DNA of 18,671 nucleotides from the NCBI GenBank assembly GCA_038258095.1, contig JBBSQE010000031.1, forward strand, positions 1-18,671, given 5' to 3'. Below the pieces are notes generated by a model. The model ran no database searches. It was given only the letters and a program-made list of their open reading frames with translations, and was not told the DNA's origin. This DNA is from JBBSQE01 sp038258095. GTDB taxonomy: Bacteria; Actinomycetota; Thermoleophilia; Solirubrobacterales; 70-9. Shown here piece after piece: positions 7,794 through 14,069 of this stretch (the first letter of the stretch is position 1; each line of letters opens with the position of its first letter). The translations under genes and the position numbers were made by a program.

Positions 7794-8875
7794 GGGTCGC
7801 CGTCCTCGGAGCTGCGGGGACGATCGCTCCGGCGATCGTCCGCGACCTCGCGGACTCCGAGGAGGTCGAGGCCGTCGAGCTGCTTGACCTGCGGGGCGAG
7901 ATCGCGGCGCAGGTGGCGCGCGAGTGGGGCGGGGGGAAGGCGACCTCTCGCGAGGCGGATGCCCGCTCCGGTCTCGCCGAGCTCCTGGGCGGCGCCGACC
8001 TGCTGATCAACTCCGCGAGCTATCGCGTCAACCTCGACGCGATGCGGGCCTGCCTCGAGGCCGGGTGTCACTACCTCGACCTCGGTGGCCTCTACCGGGT
8101 CACCGGGGATCAGCTCGCGCTCGATGCCGAGTTCGCGGATTCGGAACTGCTCGCCATGCTCGGAGTCGGCTCCAGCCCGGGCAAGACGAACCTCATGGCC
8201 GCGCGCGCGGTCCACGACCTCGGTCAGAAGCCGGAGGCGATCCACGTCTCGGCTGCCGGGCGGGACCTCGACCCCCCCGCGGGCTTCTCGACCCCGTACG
8301 CGCTGCAGACGCTGATCGACGAGTTGACCATGCCCCCGATCGTCCTCGATGGCGGCGAGCCGGAGGAGGTCGAGCCGCTGTCAGACGGCGGCGACATCGA
8401 CTACGGAGATCCGGTCGGCGTCGCGTCGACGATTCGGACCATCCACTCCGAGCTGCGCACCTTCGGTGAGAGCTTCGGCTGCGGCGAATGCACCTTCCGG
8501 CTCTCCCTCACCCCGGCTCTGCTCGAGCGTCTGCGCGAGCTGACGACCGCCACTCCCGAGGAGATCGCCTCCGCCGCAGCGGATGTCGTCCGCCCCTCGT
8601 CGAAGACGCTCTCGATTCACATCATCGACGCGACCGCGAACGGCTCCGCCGCGCGGGCGCGGTGCCTCACTCCACCCCACGAGGAGTGGGGGCTAGGCGG
8701 CGGCATCGTCTCGACCGCGTCCCCTGCGGCCGCGGCGGCGCGCATGCTCGCCCGGGGAGAGGTCACCGCTCGCGGAGCGCTTCCGCCCGAGCGCTGCCTC
8801 GACCCCGACACGATGTTCGCGGAGCTCGAGACCCGGGGCTGTGTGTTCGATTTCGAAACCACGAAGGAGGGCTGA
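7790..8875 (+). CDS. Saccharopine dehydrogenase-family oxidoreductase, substrate unknown
   Basis: This 361-residue protein starts with a Rossmann NAD(P)-binding fold (MRVAVLGAAGTIAPAIVRDL, glycine pattern G7-x-x-G10-x-x-A13). It continues with GADLLINSASYRVNLDAMRACLEAGCHYLDLGG, the characteristic saccharopine-reductase pattern. A conserved GVGSSPGKTNLMA segment leads into the catalytic/dimerisation domain. Known relatives include lysine 6-dehydrogenase, carboxynorspermidine dehydrogenase, homospermidine synthase and saccharopine dehydrogenase, all of which form or break C-N bonds of amines or amino acids. ATG at 7790 is chosen because it overlaps the pucR stop (ATGA) and GGAG lies seven bases upstream; the frame is open further upstream inside pucR. 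Its TGA shares a base with the Ald start (TGATG). A role in the same amine pathway is inferred from the operon; the reaction itself is unknown. Confidence 0.8.
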   Translation: MRVAVLGAAGTIAPAIVRDLADSEEVEAVELLDLRGEIAAQVAREWGGGKATSREADARSGLAELLGGADLLINSASYRVNLDAMRACLEAGCHYLDLGGLYRVTGDQLALDAEFADSELLAMLGVGSSPGKTNLMAARAVHDLGQKPEAIHVSAAGRDLDPPAGFSTPYALQTLIDELTMPPIVLDGGEPEEVEPLSDGGDIDYGDPVGVASTIRTIHSELRTFGESFGCGECTFRLSLTPALLERLRELTTATPEEIASAAADVVRPSSKTLSIHIIDATANGSAARARCLTPPHEEWGLGGGIVSTASPAAAAARMLARGEVTARGALPPERCLDPDTMFAELETRGCVFDFETTKEG

Positions 8876-10011
8876 TGAAGGTCGGTGTCCCGACGGAGAT
8901 GAAGCAGGACGAGTACCGCGTCGCGATCACTCCGGCGGGCGTGCGCGAGCTGGTCGACCACGGCCACGACGTCCTGATCCAAGCCGGCGCCGGCGAGGGC
9001 TCGGCGATCTCCGATGCCGACTACGAGGCACAGGGGGCGAAGATGGCCCCCGACGCCGAGGCGCTTTTCGAGGGCTCGGAGATGATCGTCCACGTCAAGG
9101 AGCTGCAGGCCTCCGAGATCGAGATGCTGCGCGAGGACCATCTCCTCTTCACCTACCTCCATCTCGCGCCCGACCCCGAGCAGACGAAGGGCCTCCAGGA
9201 ATCCGGCGCGACCTGCGTCGCCTACGAGACGGTCGAGGACGCGCACGGGCGCCTGCCGCTGCTCGCCCCGATGTCGGAGATCGCTGGCAAGATCGCAACC
9301 CAGGCCGGGGCGTTCATGCTCGAGAAGCCGCTGGGGGGCCGCGGGATCCTGCTCGGCGGGGTCCCCGGCGTCGCGGCCGCGACCGTGGTCGTGATCGGCG
9401 GCGGCGTCGTCGGCATGAACTCGGCCTTCATCGCGATCGGCATGGAGGCGGACGTCTTCGTCTTCGAGAAGAACATCGACCGGCTGCGTGAGCTGGACGT
9501 CTACTTCGGCGGGCGCTGCTCGACCGTCTACTCGACCACCCTGGCGATCGAGGAGATGCTCCCGCAGGCCGACCTGGTGATCGGGGCGGTGCTCGTCCAG
9601 GGCGCTCGCGCACCGCAGGTCGTCACCCGCGAGCAGCTCGGGCTGATGAAGCCGGGCGCCGTCCTCGTCGACGTGGCCATCGACCAGGGCGGGTGCTTTG
9701 AGACGTCGAAGCCGACAACGCACCGCGAGCCGACCTACGAGGTCGACGGCATCACTCACTACTGCGTCGCCAACATGCCCGGCGCGGTCCCGATCACGGC
9801 CACCTATGCCCTGACGAACGCAACGCTGCCCTACGCGATCGCCCTCGCCGACCACGGCGTCGAGGGCGCCGTCGCCAAGAACCCCGGCCTGCTCCACGGC
9901 GTCAACGTCGCCGCCGGCAAGGTGACGCACCCCGCGGTCGCGGAGGGAGTCGAGGCCGACTACGTCCCGGTCGAAGAGGCCCTCGGCTTCGAGAAGGCTC
10001 CCGCGAGCTGA
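8875..10011 (+). CDS. ald: Alanine dehydrogenase
   Basis: This 378-residue enzyme reversibly converts L-alanine and NAD+ to pyruvate, ammonium and NADH. It begins with MKVGVPTEMKQDEYRVAITP, the typical AlaDH/PNT N-terminus. The catalytic and substrate residues known for bacterial alanine dehydrogenases fall at the expected numbers: Arg15, Lys75 (HVKE), His96 (YLHLA) and Asp270. The Rossmann glycine motif VIGGGVVG is at 173-180, and acidic Glu198 at the end of the second strand favours NAD over NADP. AAGGAGG lies seven bases before the ATG, and the start overlaps the previous stop by one base. As last gene of the operon it is well placed to recycle alanine made by the transaminase back to pyruvate, releasing the nitrogen as ammonium. 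Length is normal for the family. Confidence 0.95.
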   Translation: MKVGVPTEMKQDEYRVAITPAGVRELVDHGHDVLIQAGAGEGSAISDADYEAQGAKMAPDAEALFEGSEMIVHVKELQASEIEMLREDHLLFTYLHLAPDPEQTKGLQESGATCVAYETVEDAHGRLPLLAPMSEIAGKIATQAGAFMLEKPLGGRGILLGGVPGVAAATVVVIGGGVVGMNSAFIAIGMEADVFVFEKNIDRLRELDVYFGGRCSTVYSTTLAIEEMLPQADLVIGAVLVQGARAPQVVTREQLGLMKPGAVLVDVAIDQGGCFETSKPTTHREPTYEVDGITHYCVANMPGAVPITATYALTNATLPYAIALADHGVEGAVAKNPGLLHGVNVAAGKVTHPAVAEGVEADYVPVEEALGFEKAPAS

Positions 10012-10023
10012 ATTCGCCTCGCA

Positions 10024-10045
10024 GGGCGGGGGTCGGGGCCGGGGG
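10024..10045 (+). other. G-quadruplex motif just after ald
   Basis: Four G-runs of 3, 5, 4 and 5 bases are separated by loops of 1, 2 and 2 bases (G3-C-G5-TC-G4-CC-G5). This fits the standard quadruplex pattern with very short loops. It lies on the coding strand 12 bases after the ald stop, so it would form in the 3' end of the catabolic mRNA or on that DNA strand. Confidence 0.5.
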
Positions 10046-10090
10046 CGGATCGAGCCCGCGTCGCCGAGCGCGGCACCCGCTCGCGCCCCG

Positions 10091-10133
10091 AGTGTGTCGC
10101 CCTAGGGGGTCTAGGCCCCAAACTCGACACACT
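10091..10133 (+). terminator. Nested dyad, candidate terminator of the aminotransferase-ald operon
   Basis: Nine perfect pairs, AGTGTGTCG (10091-10099) and CGACACACT (10125-10133), enclose a second, alternative hairpin. The inner part can pair as CCTAG/CTAGG (10101-10105 with 10111-10115) or as GGGG/CCCC (10106-10109 with 10116-10119). The dyad lies 80 bases after the ald stop and well before the next gene. No T-tract follows, so if it terminates transcription it is not a classical intrinsic terminator. It could instead be a member of a dispersed palindromic repeat family. Confidence 0.4.
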
Positions 10134-10248
10134 GGGCTCCGCCCCGGGCTGACTGCGGCCTCGCCTCGCCCTGACTGCCGCTCCGCGCCCGCCTCGAACC
10201 CCGTTGGACCCGCGCCGGCCGGCCCGCGCGGCGCTCGTGGCCGATCTC

Positions 10249-10254
10249 TACCCT
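10249..10254 (+). promoter_or_regulatory. Candidate -10 box for a leaderless RTX-repeat gene
   Basis: TACCCT fits the TAnnnT -10 pattern and ends seven bases before the GTG at 10262, so transcription could start at the start codon itself. The weak Shine-Dalgarno before this gene supports a leaderless mRNA. No convincing -35 box is visible. Confidence 0.35.
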
Positions 10255-10261
10255 GATCAGG

Positions 10262-12004
10262 GTGAACTCGCGTGGCTGGTGGGTCTTGGCGGGCGGCGCT
10301 CTGCTCGCCGCGCTCGTCGTCCTGCCCGCGGCCGGCGCGGCGCCCAAGGCGTTCGTGTCCCACTGCTTCGGGCGGGTCGCGACGATCACCGGCACCGACG
10401 GACCGGACTCGATCAAGGGAACCGACGGGGTCGATGTCATCATCGCCGGAGGCGGAGACGACACGATCGACGGGTTGGCGGGCTCCGACCGGATCTGCGC
10501 AGGGGACGGTGACGACACGGTTTTCGGCGGGCCTGGATTCGACCGGATAGCCGGCGGGACCGGGAACGACTGGGTCAAGGGCGACACCGGCAGCGACATC
10601 ATTGACGCCGGCTCCGGCACCGACACCGTTCGTGCTGATCGCGGGAACGACCGGGTCGACGGGGGTCCGGGCGACGGCGACCGTGTCTTCGGGGATCTCG
10701 GCGACGACAAGATGGATGGAGGCAAGGGGAACGGGGATCAGGTCTCCGGCGGCTTGGGAATCGATGACGTATCGGGTGGGCCGGGGGACGGTGACCTCGT
10801 CAGCGGCGATTACGGGTTCGACCGGATGTCCGGTGGCGTGGGCAAGGGGGACATCGCCTCGTTCGCCTCGGCCGTTTCGGGGTCCGACGGCCAGGGTGTC
10901 ACCGCCTCGCTGCAAAGCGGCAGGGCGACGGGAGACGGGAGAGATCGCCTGTTCCGGTTTGAGGACCTCGAGGGATCCGCCTTCGCCGACCACCTGCATG
11001 GCAACCGAAGGGACAACTCGATCGACGGCGGGCCCGGCGACGACGTGCTCGTCGGGGGGGAGGGTCGCGATCACCTCTTCGGCGACCAGGGAACCGACGC
11101 GTGCCGTCACGGGGTTCGCACCGATTGCGGGCGCGAGAAACCGATCGCGGCGCCCCTCTTTGTGCAGATCGACTCCTCCCCGGCCGGCGGCGGGGGGCTC
11201 GCAGTGGTCGGCCTCCGAGCCTCGAGCGGCCAGACCCTCTCCTTCGATCCCAGGGACGACACCTTCACGATCAGGAGCACGCGGCCGATAGCGATCGGCG
11301 ACGGGTGCACCCGGGTCGGCACCGGGCGCAATCAGGTCGTCTGCCGTGTGGACGGCCCGGTCCGCGGCGTTGTGGGCGACCTCGGGCGTGGCAATGACCA
11401 CCTGAGGATCACCGGCGGCCTCGCCGAGATCGACAGCGTGCGCATTTCGGGCGGCAGGGGCAACGACGTCCTCAAGGGCGGCGGTGGGGACGAACTGCTC
11501 GAGGCCGGCCCGGGGCGCGACCGCCTCGAGGGCGGGGGGGGATCGGACGGGTTGATCGGCAGTGTGCCGGGCCCGGACATCCTCATCGGCGGTGGAGGCG
11601 ATGACCTGCTCGCAGCGGGAAGCGGATGTGTCGGCGGGCGCCTCGTCGGCGGCCCCGGCCACGACAACGCCTCCTTCGCGGAGACGCCGGCCCACTACGG
11701 CGTGCTGAACGCTTCGCTGACCCGCAACAGCGCCTTCATCACCGACAACCCGAAGTGCCGCCCGGTCGCGCTCGCCAAGTCCGACGAGGACCTCGAGGGC
11801 TCCTTCGGCCCGGACATCCTGATCGGGGACAACGGGCCCAACGGCTTCTACGGCCAGCCCGGCGCCGACCGCTTCTACGGGCGCGGCGGCAGCGACACGA
11901 TCGGCGCCCGGGACCACGAGCGGGACCTGATCATCTCCTGCGGCCCGGGAACGAACGAGGCGGTGAGCCGAGATCCCAACGATCCGGGGCCAACCGGTTG
12001 CTGA
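10262..12004 (+). CDS. Secreted RTX-type calcium-binding repeat protein
   Basis: This 580-residue protein has a Sec-type signal (MNSRGWWVLAGGALLAALVV, likely cut after AGA near residue 27). It has blocks of glycine/aspartate nonapeptide repeats of the hemolysin type, such as GGGDDTIDG, GDGDDTVFG and GGPGFDRIAG. The first array spans roughly residues 45-200; shorter blocks lie near 250-285, 390-450 and 525-570. Such repeats wrap into a parallel beta-roll that binds calcium between turns. Between the blocks are non-repeat segments (about 200-250, 290-390 and 460-520) with strand-like composition. Part of the first array has a longer unit, GGPGDGDRVFGD-like. Start is GTG at 10262. Type I secretion genes are absent nearby, and a Sec signal replaces the usual C-terminal signal. 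It may be a cell-surface or matrix protein. No enzymatic domain was recognised. Confidence 0.82.
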   Translation: MNSRGWWVLAGGALLAALVVLPAAGAAPKAFVSHCFGRVATITGTDGPDSIKGTDGVDVIIAGGGDDTIDGLAGSDRICAGDGDDTVFGGPGFDRIAGGTGNDWVKGDTGSDIIDAGSGTDTVRADRGNDRVDGGPGDGDRVFGDLGDDKMDGGKGNGDQVSGGLGIDDVSGGPGDGDLVSGDYGFDRMSGGVGKGDIASFASAVSGSDGQGVTASLQSGRATGDGRDRLFRFEDLEGSAFADHLHGNRRDNSIDGGPGDDVLVGGEGRDHLFGDQGTDACRHGVRTDCGREKPIAAPLFVQIDSSPAGGGGLAVVGLRASSGQTLSFDPRDDTFTIRSTRPIAIGDGCTRVGTGRNQVVCRVDGPVRGVVGDLGRGNDHLRITGGLAEIDSVRISGGRGNDVLKGGGGDELLEAGPGRDRLEGGGGSDGLIGSVPGPDILIGGGGDDLLAAGSGCVGGRLVGGPGHDNASFAETPAHYGVLNASLTRNSAFITDNPKCRPVALAKSDEDLEGSFGPDILIGDNGPNGFYGQPGADRFYGRGGSDTIGARDHERDLIISCGPGTNEAVSRDPNDPGPTGC

Positions 12005-12020
12005 TCGCGTTGCGCGGTCA
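12002..12020 (+). terminator. Hairpin overlapping the RTX gene stop codon
   Basis: TGATCGCG (12002-12009) and CGCGGTCA (12013-12020) pair at eight positions, one being a G-T pair, around a TTG loop. The first arm starts with the stop codon. No T-run follows. It may act as a terminator or 3' end stabiliser between the convergent genes. Confidence 0.3.
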
Positions 12021-12031
12021 GGTGGAGGGAA

Positions 12032-12199
12032 CTAAGGAATCGCCGTCGCTTCGCCTCGACCACACGGCCGCCCCGTCCCGCCAACCGGGCCGTGCTCGCC
12101 CGCGCGGGGCGTTGGGCCAGGTAGACCGGCACCGCCGAGATTCAGGATCACGAAGACCGCCACCACGTAGACGAGGGCGGGCTGTCCGGAGCGGATCAC
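12032..12199 (-). CDS. Possible small membrane protein downstream of azlD
   Basis: This 55-codon ORF starts at GTG 12199, 13 bases after the azlD stop, and ends at TAG 12032. The first half reads MIRSGQPALVYVVAVFVILN followed by LGGAGLPG, which looks like one membrane helix. The second half is Gly/Pro/Arg-rich and resembles noncoding GC-rich translation. The Shine-Dalgarno is weak (CGGA about seven bases upstream). I do not recognise a family. It could be a real small protein of the azlCD operon, a decayed gene end, or chance. Confidence 0.25.
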   Translation of the reverse strand: MIRSGQPALVYVVAVFVILNLGGAGLPGPTPRAGEHGPVGGTGRPCGRGEATAIP

Positions 12200-12212
12200 G
12201 GTGAATCCGGCG

Positions 12213-12524
12213 TCAGACGAGCAGCCGGGCGAGCGCCGTGACCACCGCCGCAACCGCGATCGCCGGCAGGATCGCCGTTCGTCGCCAGGCGAGGACGGCC
12301 CCGGCCGCAGCCACGCCGGCCGCTCTCTCATCGATCGCGAGGCCATCCGCGTCCGACACGGTCTCGACCACGATCAGGGCTCCGAGCAGCGCCGGCGCGA
12401 GCATCGCGATGACGCCTGCGGCACGGTCAGACATCTCGCGGGCGCCGAGGAGGACGGGCCCACTCGCCCGCACCAGGGCGCTGGCCACGGCGAGGGCGAT
12501 GATCGTGACCCAGACGTCGCTCAT
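12213..12524 (-). CDS. azlD: AzlD-family branched-chain amino acid exporter subunit
   Basis: This 103-residue membrane protein has four hydrophobic segments: VWVTIIALAVASALVRASGP, AAGVIAMLAPALLGALIVVE, a third around AAGVAAAGAVLAW, and ILPAIAVAAVVTALARLLV. That is the size and pattern of AzlD, the small partner of AzlC in exporters of branched-chain amino acids (LIV-E family). Its ATG (12524-12522) overlaps the azlC stop as ATGA, the usual azlC-azlD coupling. The frame is open further upstream, but only inside azlC, so the overlap start is the right one. Confidence 0.85.
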   Translation of the reverse strand: MSDVWVTIIALAVASALVRASGPVLLGAREMSDRAAGVIAMLAPALLGALIVVETVSDADGLAIDERAAGVAAAGAVLAWRRTAILPAIAVAAVVTALARLLV

Positions 12525-13183
12525 GACGCCGCTGCCCTCTGCGACAGCCCGACCAGTGCGGCGGTCGATGCGGCGATGACCGGTATGCCCGCCGGCGCAA
12601 CCGGGATGAGCGCAAAGGCGATCGCTGCTCCGAGGCACGCGGCGATGACTGACCGCGGCCCGCTGCCCAGCTCGCCCCCGACCAGCAGGGCCAGGAAGAA
12701 GGCGGGGAAGAGCGCGTCGAGGCCGAGCCTGCCGGGGTCGCCGATCGCATCGCCGGCGAGCGCTCCGGCGGCTGTCCCTGCCACCCACGCCGGGTACGCG
12801 ACGGCGGTTGCACCGATCATGAACATGGGATCGAAGCGGCCTCCGCCGCGGTTGGACATGGCCCATGATGCGTCGATCATTCCCTGGCCGATCAGCGCCC
12901 GGCGCAGCGGCCCGCCCTCGATCGAGGACGCGAGGGCGATGCCCATCGGTAGGTAGCGGGCGTTGAGGAGGACTCCGGCGATGACGGCGGCGAGCGGCGA
13001 CCCACCGGCGGCCAGGGTCGCGAGCGCCGCAAATTGCGCCGAGCCGGCGAAGACGATCGCCGACATGACGATCGGTGCCGCCACGCCCATGACCGGGCGC
13101 GCGAGAACTCCGAATGATACGGCCAGTACGAACGACGCGAGGGCGAACGGTAGTCCGGCCCTAGCCCCTTCGCGAAGGCTCAA
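12521..13183 (-). CDS. azlC: AzlC-family branched-chain amino acid exporter, large subunit
   Basis: This 220-residue integral membrane protein has the AzlC pattern. The first helix region is FALASFVLAVSFGVLARPVMG, followed by VMSAIVFAGSAQFAALATLA (the family's typical FAGSAQ motif) and LNARYLPMGIALA. Several more helices and ALLVGGELGSGPRSVIAAC follow. With AzlD it forms an exporter of branched-chain amino acids or related compounds, usually relieving intracellular excess. The start is TTG at 13183; no ATG or GTG lies near it in frame, and the weak Shine-Dalgarno suggests coupling. It begins only 10 bases after the stop of the NlpC/P60-like gene, so both should share one mRNA led by the c-di-AMP riboswitch. 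Exported substrate is not proven by sequence. Confidence 0.88.
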   Translation of the reverse strand: MSLREGARAGLPFALASFVLAVSFGVLARPVMGVAAPIVMSAIVFAGSAQFAALATLAAGGSPLAAVIAGVLLNARYLPMGIALASSIEGGPLRRALIGQGMIDASWAMSNRGGGRFDPMFMIGATAVAYPAWVAGTAAGALAGDAIGDPGRLGLDALFPAFFLALLVGGELGSGPRSVIAACLGAAIAFALIPVAPAGIPVIAASTAALVGLSQRAAAS

Positions 13184-13193
13184 ATACTCAGAT

Positions 13194-13745
13194 TCAGTAG
13201 CCCAGCGGGTGGCGCGCGACGTAGCCGCGGCGCGAGCGCATCTGCGCGCTCCAACCCGGTCCGTTGCCCGGGGTCATCGAGGTGTCCCAGCGGAGACCGG
13301 CGATGACCGCGTAGGCGTGGCCGCCGTTCGCATAGACGGTGATCCAGCGGCCCAGCCCCGGGGCGCCCCACCGCTCCAGGCTTCCGGAGGGCATCGGGCT
13401 GTTGATCAAGCGCCCACCGTGGAGCGCGAAGCTGACGGCGCCGGAGCAGTCATAGCCCCTGTCCCACCACCGGGCGTGCCCGCCACCCCAGATGTAGGGC
13501 TTCTTCTCGATCCGGTTGGCGGCCGCGATTGCGTTGCGGACCGCCATCGGCGCATTGGAGGGAGCTACCGCGAGCCCGTTGACGAGCTTGGCCTTGCCGA
13601 TCGGCCCGCACGGAGCGGATCCGGCGGAGATGCCTCCGGCTCCAGGAGCGCAGGCTGCGCTCGCCCCGGCCGGGATCAGCGCCAGTGCGGCAACAGCCCC
13701 GATCAGCGCCGTCCCTGCCTTCAAGTTTGTAACGCGATTCGACAA
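13194..13745 (-). CDS. Secreted NlpC/P60-like cysteine hydrolase
   Basis: This 183-residue exported protein has a signal peptide (residues 1-30, ending PAGASA, cleavage before Ala31). The C-terminal domain matches the NlpC/P60-like papain fold: PYIWGGGHARWWDRGYDCSG contains candidate nucleophile Cys100, and NGGHAYAVIAGLRWD contains candidate base His143, with Asp154 nearby as a possible third residue. Such enzymes usually cut peptide bonds of peptidoglycan stems. The domain ends soon after the His, so it is shorter than typical NlpC/P60 members, and substrate is uncertain. Cys32 and Cys46 in the mature N-terminus could pair. The start is TTG at 13745, supported by AAGGAG five bases upstream. 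The upstream c-di-AMP riboswitch fits a cell-wall hydrolase. Confidence 0.8.
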   Translation of the reverse strand: MSNRVTNLKAGTALIGAVAALALIPAGASAACAPGAGGISAGSAPCGPIGKAKLVNGLAVAPSNAPMAVRNAIAAANRIEKKPYIWGGGHARWWDRGYDCSGAVSFALHGGRLINSPMPSGSLERWGAPGLGRWITVYANGGHAYAVIAGLRWDTSMTPGNGPGWSAQMRSRRGYVARHPLGY

Positions 13746-13750
13746 TCCGT

Positions 13751-13756
13751 CTCCTT
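13751..13756 (-). promoter_or_regulatory. Strong ribosome binding site fixing a TTG start
   Basis: AAGGAG on the minus strand lies five bases before TTG 13745 and directly after the riboswitch 3' end. This makes TTG the start of the NlpC/P60-like gene. Its position suits direct control of ribosome access by the riboswitch. Confidence 0.7.
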
Positions 13757-13757
13757 C

Positions 13758-13925
13758 TACGGCCTACGGGGTTAGCTGACGGGCTGGCGCTCAAGGAGCT
13801 GCGCCTCCACAAACGGCGGTGGATTCGCCCCATTTCCCTTTCGGGACCAGAGCCTCAACGGTGAAGTTCTGGTTTGGTTCCCCCGATCTCCAGGTTCAGA
13901 CACCCAGAGATTCGGCTCTACGGTT
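13758..13925 (-). promoter_or_regulatory. c-di-AMP riboswitch (ydaO-yuaA leader type)
   Basis: On the minus strand the leader contains, in order, the conserved blocks of the ydaO class: GAGCCGAATC (13918-13909), a short stem TCTC...GAGA, CGGGGGAACC, a variable hairpin, GGGGCGAATCC, another hairpin, and the hallmark CCCGTCAGCTAACCCCGTAG (13783-13764). The ribosome binding site of the NlpC/P60-like gene follows at once. In actinomycetes this class commonly precedes cell-wall hydrolase genes. C-di-AMP binding normally turns expression off. End points are approximate because the outer P1 stem was not resolved by eye. Confidence 0.82.
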
Positions 13926-13986
13926 ACTTGTTTCGCGGCAGGGTACACGTTTTCCTGGTCGCCTGCTCATAAAAAACTCATGAACG

Positions 13987-14016
13987 GCGCATTCCGCTTG
14001 GCAGAGCGGTTTGCGC
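13987..14016 (-). terminator. Hairpin with nearby T-run, candidate terminator of the glutaredoxin-like gene
   Basis: GCGCA-TT-CCGCT (13987-13998) pairs with AGCGG-TT-TGCGC (14005-14016): ten pairs with a 2x2 internal loop and a six-base hairpin loop. On the minus strand it is followed, after about 11 bases, by six T residues. It lies about 55 bases after the stop of the minus-strand gene at 14070 and upstream of the riboswitch, so it would separate the two transcripts. Confidence 0.45.
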
Positions 14017-14069
14017 TGCCTGGATGAATCAGGTGGCCGCGACCGGTGGCCGGGGCCGGGGGCCGCTGC

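Noticed and set aside
8617..9930. Minus-strand ORF of 437 codons across ald
   Set aside because: Shadow frame. Alanine dehydrogenase on the plus strand has every catalytic residue in place.
9902..11917. Minus-strand ORF of 671 codons opposite the RTX gene
   Set aside because: Long only because the repetitive GC-rich Gly/Asp codons on the plus strand lack stops in this antisense frame. It has no signal, motif or ribosome site.
10262..12004. Direct DNA repeats in the RTX gene as a tandem-repeat or CRISPR-like array
   Set aside because: The repeats are at protein level with diverged DNA and no constant repeat-spacer unit.
14040..14066. G-rich stretch after the glutaredoxin-like gene as a G-quadruplex
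   Set aside because: Only two runs of three or more Gs, so the four-run pattern is not met.
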